From: Candidatus Iainarchaeum sp.
GTDB taxonomy: Archaea; Micrarchaeota; Micrarchaeia; Burarchaeales; Fermentimicrarchaeaceae
Length of the DNA stretch: 41,696 nt
Direction of reading: 5' to 3'
Assembly (NCBI GenBank): GCA_028714235.1
Contig: JAQTMQ010000008.1
Coordinates: forward strand, 1-41,696
Part shown: one piece after another, positions 1 to 7,247 of the stretch
How positions within the stretch are numbered: position 1 is the stretch's first letter
How the letters are laid out: each line of letters begins with the position of its first letter
Made by a program: the position numbers and the translations under genes
The notes under the pieces: model-generated
What the model was told of the DNA's origin: nothing
Database searches by the model: none
Seen by the model: only the letters and a program-made list of their open reading frames with translations

Positions 1-61
1 CGAACCCGAGCCAGTAGACGACGACGCTGGGGGCGAAGAGCTCCACGTACTTCCTTATCTG
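1..61 (-). other. Continuation of the CDIN1-like reading frame beyond the TAG
   Basis: In the same frame as the gene at 62-679, the 61 bases after the TAG stay open to the window edge. They encode the strand-rich FAPSVVVYWLGF, which resembles the FGPGLVIYWYGF segment of CDIN1 proteins. This is why the TAG is read as an interruption. It could be a pseudogene, a sequencing or assembly error (CAG to TAG) or recoding. Confidence 0.6.
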
Positions 62-679
62 CTAGTTGTAGTTGCGCTTCATTTCCCACGAGTCGCCGAA
101 ATAGCCTTTGGACTCGAACCAGTGCACGGTGCGGCCCCGGTACTTCGCGGATTTCTTGAGCAGGAAGTCCGGCGTCTTCTCCTCCCCGGCGCGGTCCTTC
201 TCGGTCCAGAAGTCGTAGCCGTGCGCGGCAAGCCATTTCTCGAGGTTGCGCTCGTGCTTTTCTCCGCGCTCGCGCTGCTCGGCCGCCGCCCAGTCCGAGT
301 ATATGAAGTCCTCGCGGATGGCGTCCGCAAGCTCCTTTTTCAGGCGCGCGTCCTTCAGCGACTCCGGGTTCCTGACCGCTTCGCGGAACATTTTTTTGGA
401 GAACCCCTTTTCGGACAGGATGAACGAGGCGCAAAGCGTGGGCGCAATCCTGCAGTAGCGGGAAACCTCGGTCAGCGACTTGCCCTTCTCCCAGTGCGAG
501 TGCAGCTCCCTGCTCCGCGCCTTCACCTTGTAGAAAAGCGCCATCGTCTCGCGCACCATCTTGTGGGCGAGAAGCGACATGAGCGTGGAATGCGGGATTC
601 CCGTCTCCCTCCCGACCCTTTGCGCGTCCTCCGGCGAATTCAGCCTCCGGAGGAGCGAGTTGTATTCCGCCTGCGTCAT
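62..679 (-). CDS. CDIN1/C15orf41-like TPD-motif nuclease, interrupted by in-frame TAG
   Basis: The N-terminal half is helical and HTH-like; the C-terminal half is a PD-(D/E)XK-type nuclease core with the diagnostic TPDFLLKK followed by WFESKGYFGD, where D of TPD and the E-x-K of ESK are the expected metal and catalytic residues. These motifs define the TPD family (human CDIN1, archaeal homologues). The ATG at 677-679 is chosen over an upstream GTG (683-685); GAGTGAG and a more distant GGTGA precede it. The reading frame meets TAG at 62-64, yet translation beyond it continues as family-like sequence (QIRKYVELFAPSVVVYWLGF), so the gene looks broken by one nonsense codon rather than ended. TAG is an ordinary stop elsewhere in the window. 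The real 3' end lies outside the window. Confidence 0.75.
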   Translation of the reverse strand: MTQAEYNSLLRRLNSPEDAQRVGRETGIPHSTLMSLLAHKMVRETMALFYKVKARSRELHSHWEKGKSLTEVSRYCRIAPTLCASFILSEKGFSKKMFREAVRNPESLKDARLKKELADAIREDFIYSDWAAAEQRERGEKHERNLEKWLAAHGYDFWTEKDRAGEEKTPDFLLKKSAKYRGRTVHWFESKGYFGDSWEMKRNYN

Positions 680-818
680 TCTCACTCAGGTTCACCTTTG
701 CTGCCGTGCCCAGCGTTTTACGAAGGAAAATTCTGCTCGCCCCCGTCTAATAAGCTTTTGCGGGCGGTCCGGGGCAAGGTTAATTAATCGGGGGCAGGCA
801 CATGAATCCGGTGGACGG

Positions 819-1214
819 ATGAAAGCGAAAAAGCAGGCGCCCGGAAAAAAAGCGGTTCACTTCCCCGCTTTCATCGCGGAGAAAGTGGCCCGCGAAATAG
901 AGCGGGCGGACGGGGAAGTCTTCTCCGGCTCGCCGCTGAAAGACAGGGGGATTGAGGGGACCGTGCTCCGCTGCCTCGCGGTCCGCGCGCTCAGGAGCGG
1001 CTCGCGGGTCGAGGAAGTGCGCGTCGCGCCCGAGGACCTCCGCGTGGCGGACGGCTGGAAGGTTTACGTTGAAAGCTATTCGTCGCTCACCGGGAACAAG
1101 GGGATAGCCGACCACCTGCTCGTTGACGAGAGGGGCGCGCTCTTCGCGTCCCCCGCCCTTTCCGGCTTCATCAAGGGAAAAATCGTCGAGTTCGCGGGGC
1201 TCCACAAGCTGTAG
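819..1214 (+). CDS. Hypothetical protein upstream of bud32
   Basis: A 131-residue soluble protein that I do not recognise. The start is the ATG at 819 because a GGTGG site lies 5 nt upstream; longer in-frame extensions run through the divergent promoter region. The N-terminus is strongly basic (KAKKQAPGKKAVHF), and the rest alternates amphipathic helix and strand with no Cys clusters or membrane segments. Its stop is 14 nt before bud32 on the same strand, so the two are probably co-transcribed, but this alone does not tie it to KEOPS. Composition matches its neighbours, so it looks native. Confidence 0.7.
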   Translation: MKAKKQAPGKKAVHFPAFIAEKVAREIERADGEVFSGSPLKDRGIEGTVLRCLAVRALRSGSRVEEVRVAPEDLRVADGWKVYVESYSSLTGNKGIADHLLVDERGALFASPALSGFIKGKIVEFAGLHKL

Positions 1215-1228
1215 GCCGGCTGGTTCCC

Positions 1229-1831
1229 ATGGCTTTGGTTGCGCGCGGCGCGGAAGCGGTCCTTTCGCGGAAAAAGTTCCTCGGCTTCGACGCGGTCGTG
1301 AAAGACCGCGTCCCCAAGGCGTACCGCGAAAAGGAGCTTGACCTGCGCCTCCGGAAAACCAGGACGAGGATTGAGGCGCGCCTACTCCACGAGGCGAAGA
1401 ACGCGGGCGTGCTCTGCCCGGTCGTCTATTCCGTGAGCGGAAGCGAGCTGGTGGTTTCCTTCGTTGAAGGGGAATCGCTCAGGAGCGAGCTTTCGCGGAA
1501 GGCGAAGGAAGCGCCGTCGTTTTTGCGCGGAGCCGGCAAATCGCTCGCAAAACTTCATTCCGCCGGAATCGTCCACGGCGACTTCACGACCGCCAACGTC
1601 ATCGTTTCCGGAAAAAAGGCGTGGGTCATCGACTTCGGGCTCGGCGGCTTCAGCAAAGAGCTTGAGGAGCGGGCGATTGACGTCCTGCTCATGAAGAGGT
1701 CGCTCAAGCCGGCCGAGTTCAGGCATTTCTTGGATGGTTACCGCTCTTTTCCGGGCTCGGCTAAGGTGCTGGGAAAACTGAAAGAAATTGAATCCCGGGG
1801 AAGGTACGTGGTGAACAGGATGGCGGGGTAG
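1229..1831 (+). CDS. bud32: KEOPS complex Ser/Thr kinase/ATPase Bud32
   Basis: A 200-residue minimal kinase of the Bud32/PRPK family, the ATPase subunit of KEOPS, which makes t6A on ANN-decoding tRNAs together with Kae1. Visible features are the ATP-binding lysine in VVKDRVPKAYR (about residue 25) with the family's KxYR signature, the catalytic loop HGDFTTANVIV (116-126) and the metal-binding DFG in VIDFGLGG (D135). The length is that of stand-alone archaeal Bud32, so it is not fused to Kae1. The basic C-terminal tail (RGRYVVNRMAG) is also typical. Kae1 and Pcc1 are not in the window; Cgi121 and Sua5 are. Confidence 0.95.
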   Translation: MALVARGAEAVLSRKKFLGFDAVVKDRVPKAYREKELDLRLRKTRTRIEARLLHEAKNAGVLCPVVYSVSGSELVVSFVEGESLRSELSRKAKEAPSFLRGAGKSLAKLHSAGIVHGDFTTANVIVSGKKAWVIDFGLGGFSKELEERAIDVLLMKRSLKPAEFRHFLDGYRSFPGSAKVLGKLKEIESRGRYVVNRMAG

Positions 1832-1838
1832 GACCGGT

Positions 1839-2738
1839 TCAAGCGAGCATTCCCGCGACTATTGTTGAAACGACTAATCCAATTGGCAGCGCGATTGATG
1901 ACAGGTTAGCCAGATATTTCGAGTCGAGCCCGTGCTCTTTTGCGAAGACGAAGCAGAGGATGCTCGGGGGAAGCTGCGCGCCAACGATTACCGAGGCGCG
2001 CCCGATTCCCGTCAAGCCGAAGAGGGAAGCGACTGCGACGCCGATTGCGAGGCCCGCTCCCGTCTTGAGCGCGATGCTGAGCGCGGGAAGCTTGAGCGCG
2101 CCCAGGTGGGGGTGGAACTCGATTCCGAAGGAAAGCATGACCAGGAAAAGGAGCGGTGCTCCGGCCATTGAGAGGAAGCTTGAGAGGGTCGCGTTCTGGT
2201 AGCCGGAAAGGTTGAGGGCGAAGCCGATTGCGTCCGCCCAAATCAGGGGGTTGAACGCGAGCATGGGCGCGATTTCGCGGGAGTCGAACTTCCCTTTCCC
2301 GCTTATGGTGGAGATTGCGTAGACGGCGGTGAAAAGGTAGAGCGCGTTCCCTATGTCGAAGACCACGAAGCGCGAAAGCCCTTCGGCCCCGAAGACGGCG
2401 AGGATTGCGGGGTAGGCGATGAGCGCGCCTTCAAGCGAAGGGAAGGCCGTGACGAACGAGCCTTTCACCGGGCCTTCAAGCTTGAGGAGGCGCGCGAAAG
2501 CGAAGCCCAGAACCGTCAAGGGGATTACTACTGCGAAAGCGGAAGCGAAAAGGTTTAGGAGGGAGGCCTCGAGCCTCGCGCTCCAGATGGCCTGGATGAT
2601 TACGGCCGGGAGGATCGCGAACAAGAGGATTTTGGAGAGCGGCTTGGAATCCGCTTCGGAAAGCACTCCCGCGCGCTTGAGGATGAAGCCCAGGAAGAAT
2701 ATTGCGAGGCCGAAGAGGGCGGTTTCGTAGGCAGCCAT
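1839..2738 (-). CDS. AEC-family (auxin efflux carrier-like) permease
   Basis: A 299-residue integral membrane protein with about ten hydrophobic segments arranged as two five-helix halves, as in AEC/BASS-fold carriers. The N-terminus (FFLGFILKRAGVLSEADSKPLSKILLFAILP) and the mid-protein break are characteristic of bacterial and archaeal AEC transporters (MleP/MdcF relatives), which move organic acids or other small anions; the substrate cannot be read from sequence. The ATG at 2736-2738 has no SD, but a TATA-like TTATTAAG lies about 25-30 nt upstream (2761-2769), so the mRNA is probably leaderless. The 3' end converges with bud32, 7 nt apart. Confidence 0.85.
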   Translation of the reverse strand: MAAYETALFGLAIFFLGFILKRAGVLSEADSKPLSKILLFAILPAVIIQAIWSARLEASLLNLFASAFAVVIPLTVLGFAFARLLKLEGPVKGSFVTAFPSLEGALIAYPAILAVFGAEGLSRFVVFDIGNALYLFTAVYAISTISGKGKFDSREIAPMLAFNPLIWADAIGFALNLSGYQNATLSSFLSMAGAPLLFLVMLSFGIEFHPHLGALKLPALSIALKTGAGLAIGVAVASLFGLTGIGRASVIVGAQLPPSILCFVFAKEHGLDSKYLANLSSIALPIGLVVSTIVAGMLA

Positions 2739-2760
2739 TGCTGGGGATTAAGCTCGCGGT

Positions 2761-2769
2761 GCTTAATAA
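2761..2769 (-). promoter_or_regulatory. TATA box for the AEC permease
   Basis: Reads TTATTAAG-like on the minus strand, about 25 nt before the ATG at 2738, with no SD between them. The spacing suggests a leaderless transcript. Confidence 0.5.
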
Positions 2770-2809
2770 CCAGCCATTTTCGGGGAAAGGGCGCGGGCGC
2801 GGTTCAGCC

Positions 2810-2884
2810 TTAAAGCTCGCCCACTCTCCTCTTCATCCTGCGCTTCAGGCGCTTGCGCCTTTTCTTCACCCATTTCCAGCGCAT
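2810..2884 (-). CDS. rpl41e: Putative ribosomal protein L41e (eL41), 24 residues
   Basis: A tiny, extremely basic reading frame: [15 protein letters not shown] followed by RMKRRVGEL and TAA. Length (24 residues; eL41 is about 25), the W-K-W and KKRR-x-R-L-K-R pattern and the near absence of acidic residues match eL41, a single helix at the ribosomal subunit interface. The frame stays open upstream ([12 protein letters not shown]), so it may start earlier, at the TTG at 2921-2923 or the GTG at 2930-2932, where a GGTGA site (2929-2933) is found; the ATG at 2884 has only a purine-rich GAAGGGAAG in front. It lies alone in an otherwise gene-free 350-nt gap. Too short for homology to be certain. 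Confidence 0.55.
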   Translation of the reverse strand: MRWKWVKKRRKRLKRRMKRRVGEL

Positions 2885-3091
2885 TCTTCCCTTCTTTTTC
2901 CATTTGCGAGGCCTTGCCCCCAAAAAAATCACCTAAAAGCATTCACTCAAGCGTTAATCGCGGCTACTATTTGGAAGGAAATGTTTATTAAGGAAAAGCC
3001 GGCGGCGGCCGGAGCGGGTGCGGAGGACTGCCGTGCTTTTAAGCGGTTTGTGAGAAAGAATTCAGTTTCGCGGCTTTTTTGGTGGTCGGCA
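2885..3091 (+). other. Intergenic region between L41e-like gene and nadE
   Basis: No further coding frame is convincing. Two TATA-like tracts on the plus strand, TTTATTAAGG near 2985 and CTTTTAAG near 3034, could serve nadE; the second sits about 55 nt before the ATG and leaves room for a short leader with the GGTGG SD at 3081-3085. Confidence 0.4.
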
Positions 3092-3856
3092 ATGGAAGGG
3101 AAAGTGGACAGGATTTGCGCTTTCATAAGGTCGAAGGTGGAGAAGGCGGGCGCGGACGGGGTCGTCGTCGGCGTGAGCGGCGGCGTGGACTCGGCGCTCG
3201 TCGCCGCGCTTTGCTCGAAGGCGCTCGGGAAGGAGAACGTCTACGGGCTCATTCTGCCCGAGCGCCCCACCACGCCTGAAGACGCGCTCGGGGACGCGCG
3301 CGAGGTCGCATCGCTTTTCTGCGGCAAGGTGAGGGAAATAGACTTCACCGGCGTGTACGGGGCTTTCGCCGCCGCGATGCCGGATTACGCGGAAGGCGCG
3401 ATGATTCCGAACGGCAACCTGCGCGCGCGAATCCGGATGTGCGTCCTGTACTATTACGCGAACAAGCTCGGCCTGCTCGTCGCGGGGACGGGCGACAAGT
3501 CGGAAATCGCGCTCGGCTATTTCACGAAGCACGGGGACGGGGCGTGCGACTTCCTGCCGATAGGCGACCTGTACAAGATCGAGGTGAAGGAGATGGCGCG
3601 CTTCCTCGGCGTGCCCGCGCAGGTGGTCGAAAAGAAGCCTTCGCCCGGGCTTTGGGTGGGGCACACCGCGGAGGGGGAGCTCGGCCTCGATTACGGGGCG
3701 ATTGACGCGCTCCTGCGCGCCGTGGACGAGGGGGAGCCGGTTGCCGAAGCGGCGGAGCGCGCCGGCATAAAAAAGGAGTCCGCCCAAAAGGTTTCCAAGA
3801 TGAACGAGGCGTCCGCGCACAAGCGCGCGATGCCGGAAATCTGCTGGCTTGGCTGA
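3092..3856 (+). CDS. nadE: NH3-dependent NAD+ synthetase
   Basis: A 254-residue N-type ATP pyrophosphatase that amidates nicotinic acid adenine dinucleotide to NAD+. The PP-loop GVSGGVDSA lies at residues 27-35. Downstream are the family's GTGDKSEIALGYFTKHGDG and DFLPIGDLYK, and the C-terminal PSPGLWVG with the helix that binds the nicotinate side. There is no N-terminal nitrilase (glutaminase) domain, so free ammonia is the expected donor. The ATG at 3092 is chosen because GGTGG lies 6 nt upstream and the upstream in-frame sequence is not family-like. The next gene, tyrS, begins 12 nt after its stop. Confidence 0.95.
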   Translation: MEGKVDRICAFIRSKVEKAGADGVVVGVSGGVDSALVAALCSKALGKENVYGLILPERPTTPEDALGDAREVASLFCGKVREIDFTGVYGAFAAAMPDYAEGAMIPNGNLRARIRMCVLYYYANKLGLLVAGTGDKSEIALGYFTKHGDGACDFLPIGDLYKIEVKEMARFLGVPAQVVEKKPSPGLWVGHTAEGELGLDYGAIDALLRAVDEGEPVAEAAERAGIKKESAQKVSKMNEASAHKRAMPEICWLG

Positions 3857-3868
3857 GGCGTGGTGCGA

Positions 3869-4951
3869 ATGGATTTGGAGAGGAAAATAGAGCTCGTTTC
3901 AAGGCCGCCCACCGAAGAGGTGCTGACGAAGGACGAGCTGCGCTCGCTTTTCGAGACGAACGACCGCCCGAGGCACTACATCGGCTTCGAGATTTCGGGG
4001 AAGATTCACGTGGGGAGCGGCGTGATGACCGCGCTCAAGATTAAGGACTTCCTGGAGGCGGGCGTGAAGCCGACCATCTTCCTCGCCGACTTCCACACCT
4101 GGATTAACAACAAGCTCGGCGGCGACCTCGAGAAAATCCGCGAGGTCGCGCGCGGCTATTTCACGGCGGGCTTCGTTTCGCTCGGGCTTCCCGAGGACAA
4201 GGTGGACTACGTCCTCGCAAGCGAGCTTTACGACCTCGGCTACTGGAGCGACGTCATCAGGATTTCCAAGGCGACGACGCTCGCGCGCATGCAGCGCTGC
4301 ATGGTAATCATGGGGCGGACGGAGGGCGAGGCGGTGGAAAGCGCGAGCATGCTTTACCCCGCGATGCAGGCGGCGGACGTGTTCAGGCAGGACCTGGACA
4401 TCGTCCACGCCGGGATGGACCAGAGGAAGGTGCACGTCCTCGCCCGCGAAGTCGCCGAAAAGCTCGGGAAGAAGAAGCCGGTCGCAGTCCACGCGCACCT
4501 CCTGCAGGGGCTCCAGCAGGCCTCAAGGATGGGCTACGACGTAGACGCGAGAAAGGACCTCGAGATTTCGGGGAAGATGAGCAAAAGCAAGCCCGGAAGC
4601 TGCATCTACATCCACGACTCGGTTGAAGAAATCAGCGGGAAGCTGAAGGACGCTTACTGCCCCCCGAAAACAATCGAGGGGAACCCGGTGATGGAGCTCT
4701 GCGAATACGTCCTCATGCGCGAGGAAGGGAAACCGCTTGCCGTGGAAAGGCCGGCGAAGTTCGGGGGAAACGCGGAGTTCGGTTCCATAGCCGAATTGAA
4801 GAAGGCCTACTCCGAGGGCGCGCTGCACCCGATGGACCTCAAGGGCGCGGCCGCGCGCGAGCTTTCGGCACTTCTTGCGCCGTGCAGGGAATACTTCGCG
4901 AAGAGGCCCGAACTCATCGCGCAAATCAACGAGGCGTCGGTCACGAGGTGA
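3869..4951 (+). CDS. tyrS: Tyrosyl-tRNA synthetase (archaeal/eukaryal type)
   Basis: A 360-residue class Ic synthetase charging tRNA-Tyr. The HIGH-like motif is HVGSG at 47-51 and the KMSKS loop is present intact at 236-240 (KMSKSKPGS). The YIGFEISGKIH segment and the compact C-terminus are of the archaeal type, lacking the bacterial S4 domain. An in-frame GTG at 3860 would add three residues, but the ATG at 3869 has the SD material (GAGGCGTGGTG) in front and gives the usual N-terminus. The stop overlaps the SD (GAGGTGA) of the following glycosylase gene, so the two are translationally linked. Confidence 0.95.
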   Translation: MDLERKIELVSRPPTEEVLTKDELRSLFETNDRPRHYIGFEISGKIHVGSGVMTALKIKDFLEAGVKPTIFLADFHTWINNKLGGDLEKIREVARGYFTAGFVSLGLPEDKVDYVLASELYDLGYWSDVIRISKATTLARMQRCMVIMGRTEGEAVESASMLYPAMQAADVFRQDLDIVHAGMDQRKVHVLAREVAEKLGKKKPVAVHAHLLQGLQQASRMGYDVDARKDLEISGKMSKSKPGSCIYIHDSVEEISGKLKDAYCPPKTIEGNPVMELCEYVLMREEGKPLAVERPAKFGGNAEFGSIAELKKAYSEGALHPMDLKGAAARELSALLAPCREYFAKRPELIAQINEASVTR

Positions 4952-4955
4952 GCGG

Positions 4956-5633
4956 TTGCCTCACGCGAAGAGGACGCGGCTACTGAAGATATACTTTCTC
5001 CTCTTCAAGCGCTTCGGCCACAGGAAGTGGTGGCCCGGCGAAACCCCTTTCGAGGTCATGGCCGGCGCGATTCTCACGCAGAACACGAATTGGGCGAACG
5101 TGGAGAAGGCAATCGCGGAACTCAAGAAGCGGAAGCTGCTTTCGCCGATTGCGCTGTCCTCCGTCCCCAACGCGGCGGTTGAGAAAGCCATTCGGAGCTC
5201 CGGCTATTACCGGCAGAAGGCGGAGAGGCTGAAGGGATTCTCGCGGTTCCTCTGCGGCCGCTACGGGTGCGACCTGCAAAAAATGTTTTCGCGGCCCGCT
5301 GGCGCGCTGAGGGGGGAGCTGCTTTCCGTGAAGGGAATCGGGCCCGAGACCGCGGACTCCATCCTCCTTTACGCCGCAGGCAAGCCCGTTTTCGTCGTTG
5401 ACGCCTACACGAAAAGGGTTTTTTCGCGCGCCGGGATGATTCGCGGCGACGAGGGATACGACGACGTGCGCGCGTTTTTCGAGAAAAACCTTCCGCGCGA
5501 CAGCGCTCTTTTCAACGACTACCACGCGCAAATCGTGGAGCTTGGGAAAAGGTTTTGCCTGAAGTCTGAGCCGGTCTGCTGGGCTTGCCCCGTCCTCGCG
5601 GAATGCCGTTTCGGGAGAAAGCGGGTTTATTAA
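4956..5633 (+). CDS. HhH-GPD DNA glycosylase, MagIII/endonuclease III-like
   Basis: A 225-residue base-excision repair glycosylase. The helix-hairpin-helix is SVKGIGPETAD (114-124), the catalytic Asp is D139 in VVDAYTKRV, and four Cys (201, 208, 211, 217; C-X6-C-X2-C-X5-C) would bind a [4Fe-4S] cluster. At the position where endonuclease III has its lyase lysine (GVGRKTAN) this protein has Glu (GIGPETAD), as in MagIII-type 3-methyladenine glycosylases, so a monofunctional alkyl-base glycosylase is inferred. The start is TTG at 4956: GAGGTG (4945-4950) ends 5 nt before it, and earlier in-frame sequence lies inside tyrS. Confidence 0.85.
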   Translation: MPHAKRTRLLKIYFLLFKRFGHRKWWPGETPFEVMAGAILTQNTNWANVEKAIAELKKRKLLSPIALSSVPNAAVEKAIRSSGYYRQKAERLKGFSRFLCGRYGCDLQKMFSRPAGALRGELLSVKGIGPETADSILLYAAGKPVFVVDAYTKRVFSRAGMIRGDEGYDDVRAFFEKNLPRDSALFNDYHAQIVELGKRFCLKSEPVCWACPVLAECRFGRKRVY

Positions 5634-5656
5634 TTCGGGGGCGCGCAAGGTTTTCC

Positions 5657-6037
5657 ATGGTCCGCCGCGTCTGGCTTGACGCAAACTTCCTGATGCTTCC
5701 CGCCCAGTTCAAGGTGGACATTTTCGCGGAGCTTGAGCGGGTGATTGAAGAGCCGTTCGAGCTTCTCGCCCCGAGCGGCGTGCTCGGCGAGCTCGGGAAC
5801 GTTTCCGCGGGGAGGGGAATCGATGCCGCGGCCGCGCGCGTCGCCTTGAAGATTGCGGGGAGCGGGAGGGTGAAAATCGTCCAAAGCGAGGGGCCGGTTG
5901 ACGACTGGCTTGCGGAGAAGGCGGGCGAGGGCGACGTAGTGTGCACGAACGACCTCGGGCTCATCAGGAGGCTGCGGGGGAGGAAGGTGCGCCGCGTCCA
6001 GATGGTGGGCAGGAGCCACCTCGGGTTCGCGAGGTGA
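5657..6037 (+). CDS. Fcf1-like PIN-domain protein
   Basis: A 126-residue single-domain PIN protein. The first acidic site is in VRRVWLDANFLMLP (D8), followed by the Fcf1-type FKVDIFAELERVI, and the C-terminal acidic site is in VVCTNDLGLIRRLR. In archaea these small proteins are annotated as Fcf1/Utp23-like rRNA-processing nucleases or generic PIN ribonucleases. No antitoxin gene accompanies it. The ATG at 5657 is chosen for its family-like N-terminus; an SD-like AAGG stands 6 nt before it. The last 17 nt of the gene recur as part of an exact 18-bp direct repeat at 7206-7223. Confidence 0.8.
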   Translation: MVRRVWLDANFLMLPAQFKVDIFAELERVIEEPFELLAPSGVLGELGNVSAGRGIDAAAARVALKIAGSGRVKIVQSEGPVDDWLAEKAGEGDVVCTNDLGLIRRLRGRKVRRVQMVGRSHLGFAR

Positions 6038-6038
6038 G
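6021..6038 (+). repeat. 18-bp direct repeat, copy 1 (end of PIN gene)
   Basis: tcgggttcgcgaggtgag, exact match to 7206-7223. It covers the last codons and stop of the PIN gene and ends about 24 nt after the stop of the leftward repeat-protein gene, the same offset as copy 2 has from the second paralogue. Confidence 0.9.
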
Positions 6039-6061
6039 CCGCCTTCATGCGCTTCCGCTCG

Positions 6062-7132
6062 CTACCACCGGTATTCCTTGTATCGCATTTCCTCAAGGAA
6101 CGATTCCCTGTCTCTTTTGCATCTTTCCAATAGCTCCCCAATATAGAGATTGCCGTATTTTTTGTGTCTTTCCCATAGCTCTCTCGCAACCCCTTCGATT
6201 TCAGGCATATTGCAATTCTTATAAAGGCTACTACCGATATCTACTAGCGTTGTCGACCTCGCCTCGTGCAAGTACCCCAAACCCAATATCCCCAATTCTA
6301 TGGAGTCGGTGCTTAACACGAAATCACGGAGCAGCTCTTCGTAGTGTTTTCTAGCGAAGAAGTCGTCGTCCGGTCCTCCATATTCGCCTTTAATGATGAA
6401 GCTCAATGTCGTGGGCTCGTTGGCCCAGTCTTTAATGTGTCTTTTCGCGACCTTCTGGAGTTCGGGCAGATTGCATTCGTGTTCCCCATCAGCGATACGC
6501 TTTACGGATGTGGGATCTTTGCATATGAGGTGTAGCAATGACGTTATACCCATCCCCTCATCGCTTGTCCATTCCACGGAGAGCTTGGTTGCAGGGAAGT
6601 CACCTTTTTGAAATGATTCAAGTACGCTCCCGGGGTCGTCAGCCCAAGCGCGTAAGGCGCCCTTTGCAGATTCTTGGAGTTCGGGCAGATTGCATTTGTA
6701 CGTGTCTGGGAAGTGGGCATGCGGGGCGTATCTGGCAATACAGTCTGCCTCTGTTGGGAGATGTTTGACCAGGTAATCCAATCCGCGCTCCCCCAACTCC
6801 AGCGAGCTAGTGCTTCTCACGAACTGGCTGATAAGGTAACAGTCGTTTTTACCGATAGCTTTGTCTAATGCTGCGGGGTCGTCGGCCAAGGCCTGAAAAC
6901 CCTTTTTTGCGAGTGTCTTGAGCTCCGGAAGCACGCACTTCTCCTCAACGGCAAGATCGAAAACATACCCAGGGGATTTCTCGGTCAGGTAATCCAATCC
7001 GCGCTTCCCCAACTCCAGCGAGCTTGTTTCCATCAAAAAATCGCGGATTTGTATGGTGTCCCCATGTTTGAACGCCTCTTCCCACTTCTTCGGATTGTTA
7101 GCCGCTTTGAATGCCTTGAAAATCGAGACCAT
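6062..7132 (-). CDS. Repeat protein of unknown function, paralogue A
   Basis: A 356-residue all-helical, soluble protein that I cannot assign to a family. About four degenerate units of 73-85 residues each contain an A-(D/N)-(D/E)-P start, an SxELGxRGLxYL segment, and an (E/K)C(N/V)LPEL-x(3-5)-AK close; a Cys is kept at the same place in each unit. The layout suggests an alpha-solenoid scaffold. It is paralogous to the gene at 7248-8069 over the N-terminus (MVSIFKAFK against MVSILKIFK), promoter and SD. The ATG at 7130-7132 follows GGGTGG. Bases are less GC-rich than in the flanking genes and codon choice is freer, suggesting acquisition. No catalytic motif is seen. Confidence 0.75.
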   Translation of the reverse strand: MVSIFKAFKAANNPKKWEEAFKHGDTIQIRDFLMETSSLELGKRGLDYLTEKSPGYVFDLAVEEKCVLPELKTLAKKGFQALADDPAALDKAIGKNDCYLISQFVRSTSSLELGERGLDYLVKHLPTEADCIARYAPHAHFPDTYKCNLPELQESAKGALRAWADDPGSVLESFQKGDFPATKLSVEWTSDEGMGITSLLHLICKDPTSVKRIADGEHECNLPELQKVAKRHIKDWANEPTTLSFIIKGEYGGPDDDFFARKHYEELLRDFVLSTDSIELGILGLGYLHEARSTTLVDIGSSLYKNCNMPEIEGVARELWERHKKYGNLYIGELLERCKRDRESFLEEMRYKEYRW

Positions 7133-7161
7133 CCGACCACCCGTTCAACACGCGAGGTTTT

Positions 7162-7172
7162 GGTATATAAAT
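7162..7172 (-). promoter_or_regulatory. TATA box of paralogue A
   Basis: Minus-strand ATTTATATACC, about 30 nt before the ATG at 7132, with the SD GGGTGG (7137-7142) between. The arrangement is nearly the same as before paralogue B (8101-8112), so the promoter was copied with the gene. Confidence 0.7.
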
Positions 7173-7205
7173 CTATGGCATGGTCGCGCCCTCCGCGGGG
7201 CCGCA

Positions 7206-7223
7206 TCGGGTTCGCGAGGTGAG
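7206..7223 (+). repeat. 18-bp direct repeat, copy 2
   Basis: Exact copy of 6021-6038. Here it is a non-coding remnant of the PIN gene's 3' end lying between paralogue A's promoter and paralogue B's stop. It marks the junction of a tandem duplication of about 1.2 kb. Confidence 0.9.
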
Positions 7224-7247
7224 GGTCACTTGCCGCCAAGCATCTCG

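Noticed and set aside
62-64. Pyrrolysine codon
   Set aside because: TAG is used as an ordinary stop by several neighbouring genes, and no Pyl genes or PYLIS-like structure are visible.
6021-7223. 18-bp repeats as phage-type attachment sites
   Set aside because: No integrase or tRNA gene is associated. The equal offset from each paralogue's stop is better explained by tandem duplication.
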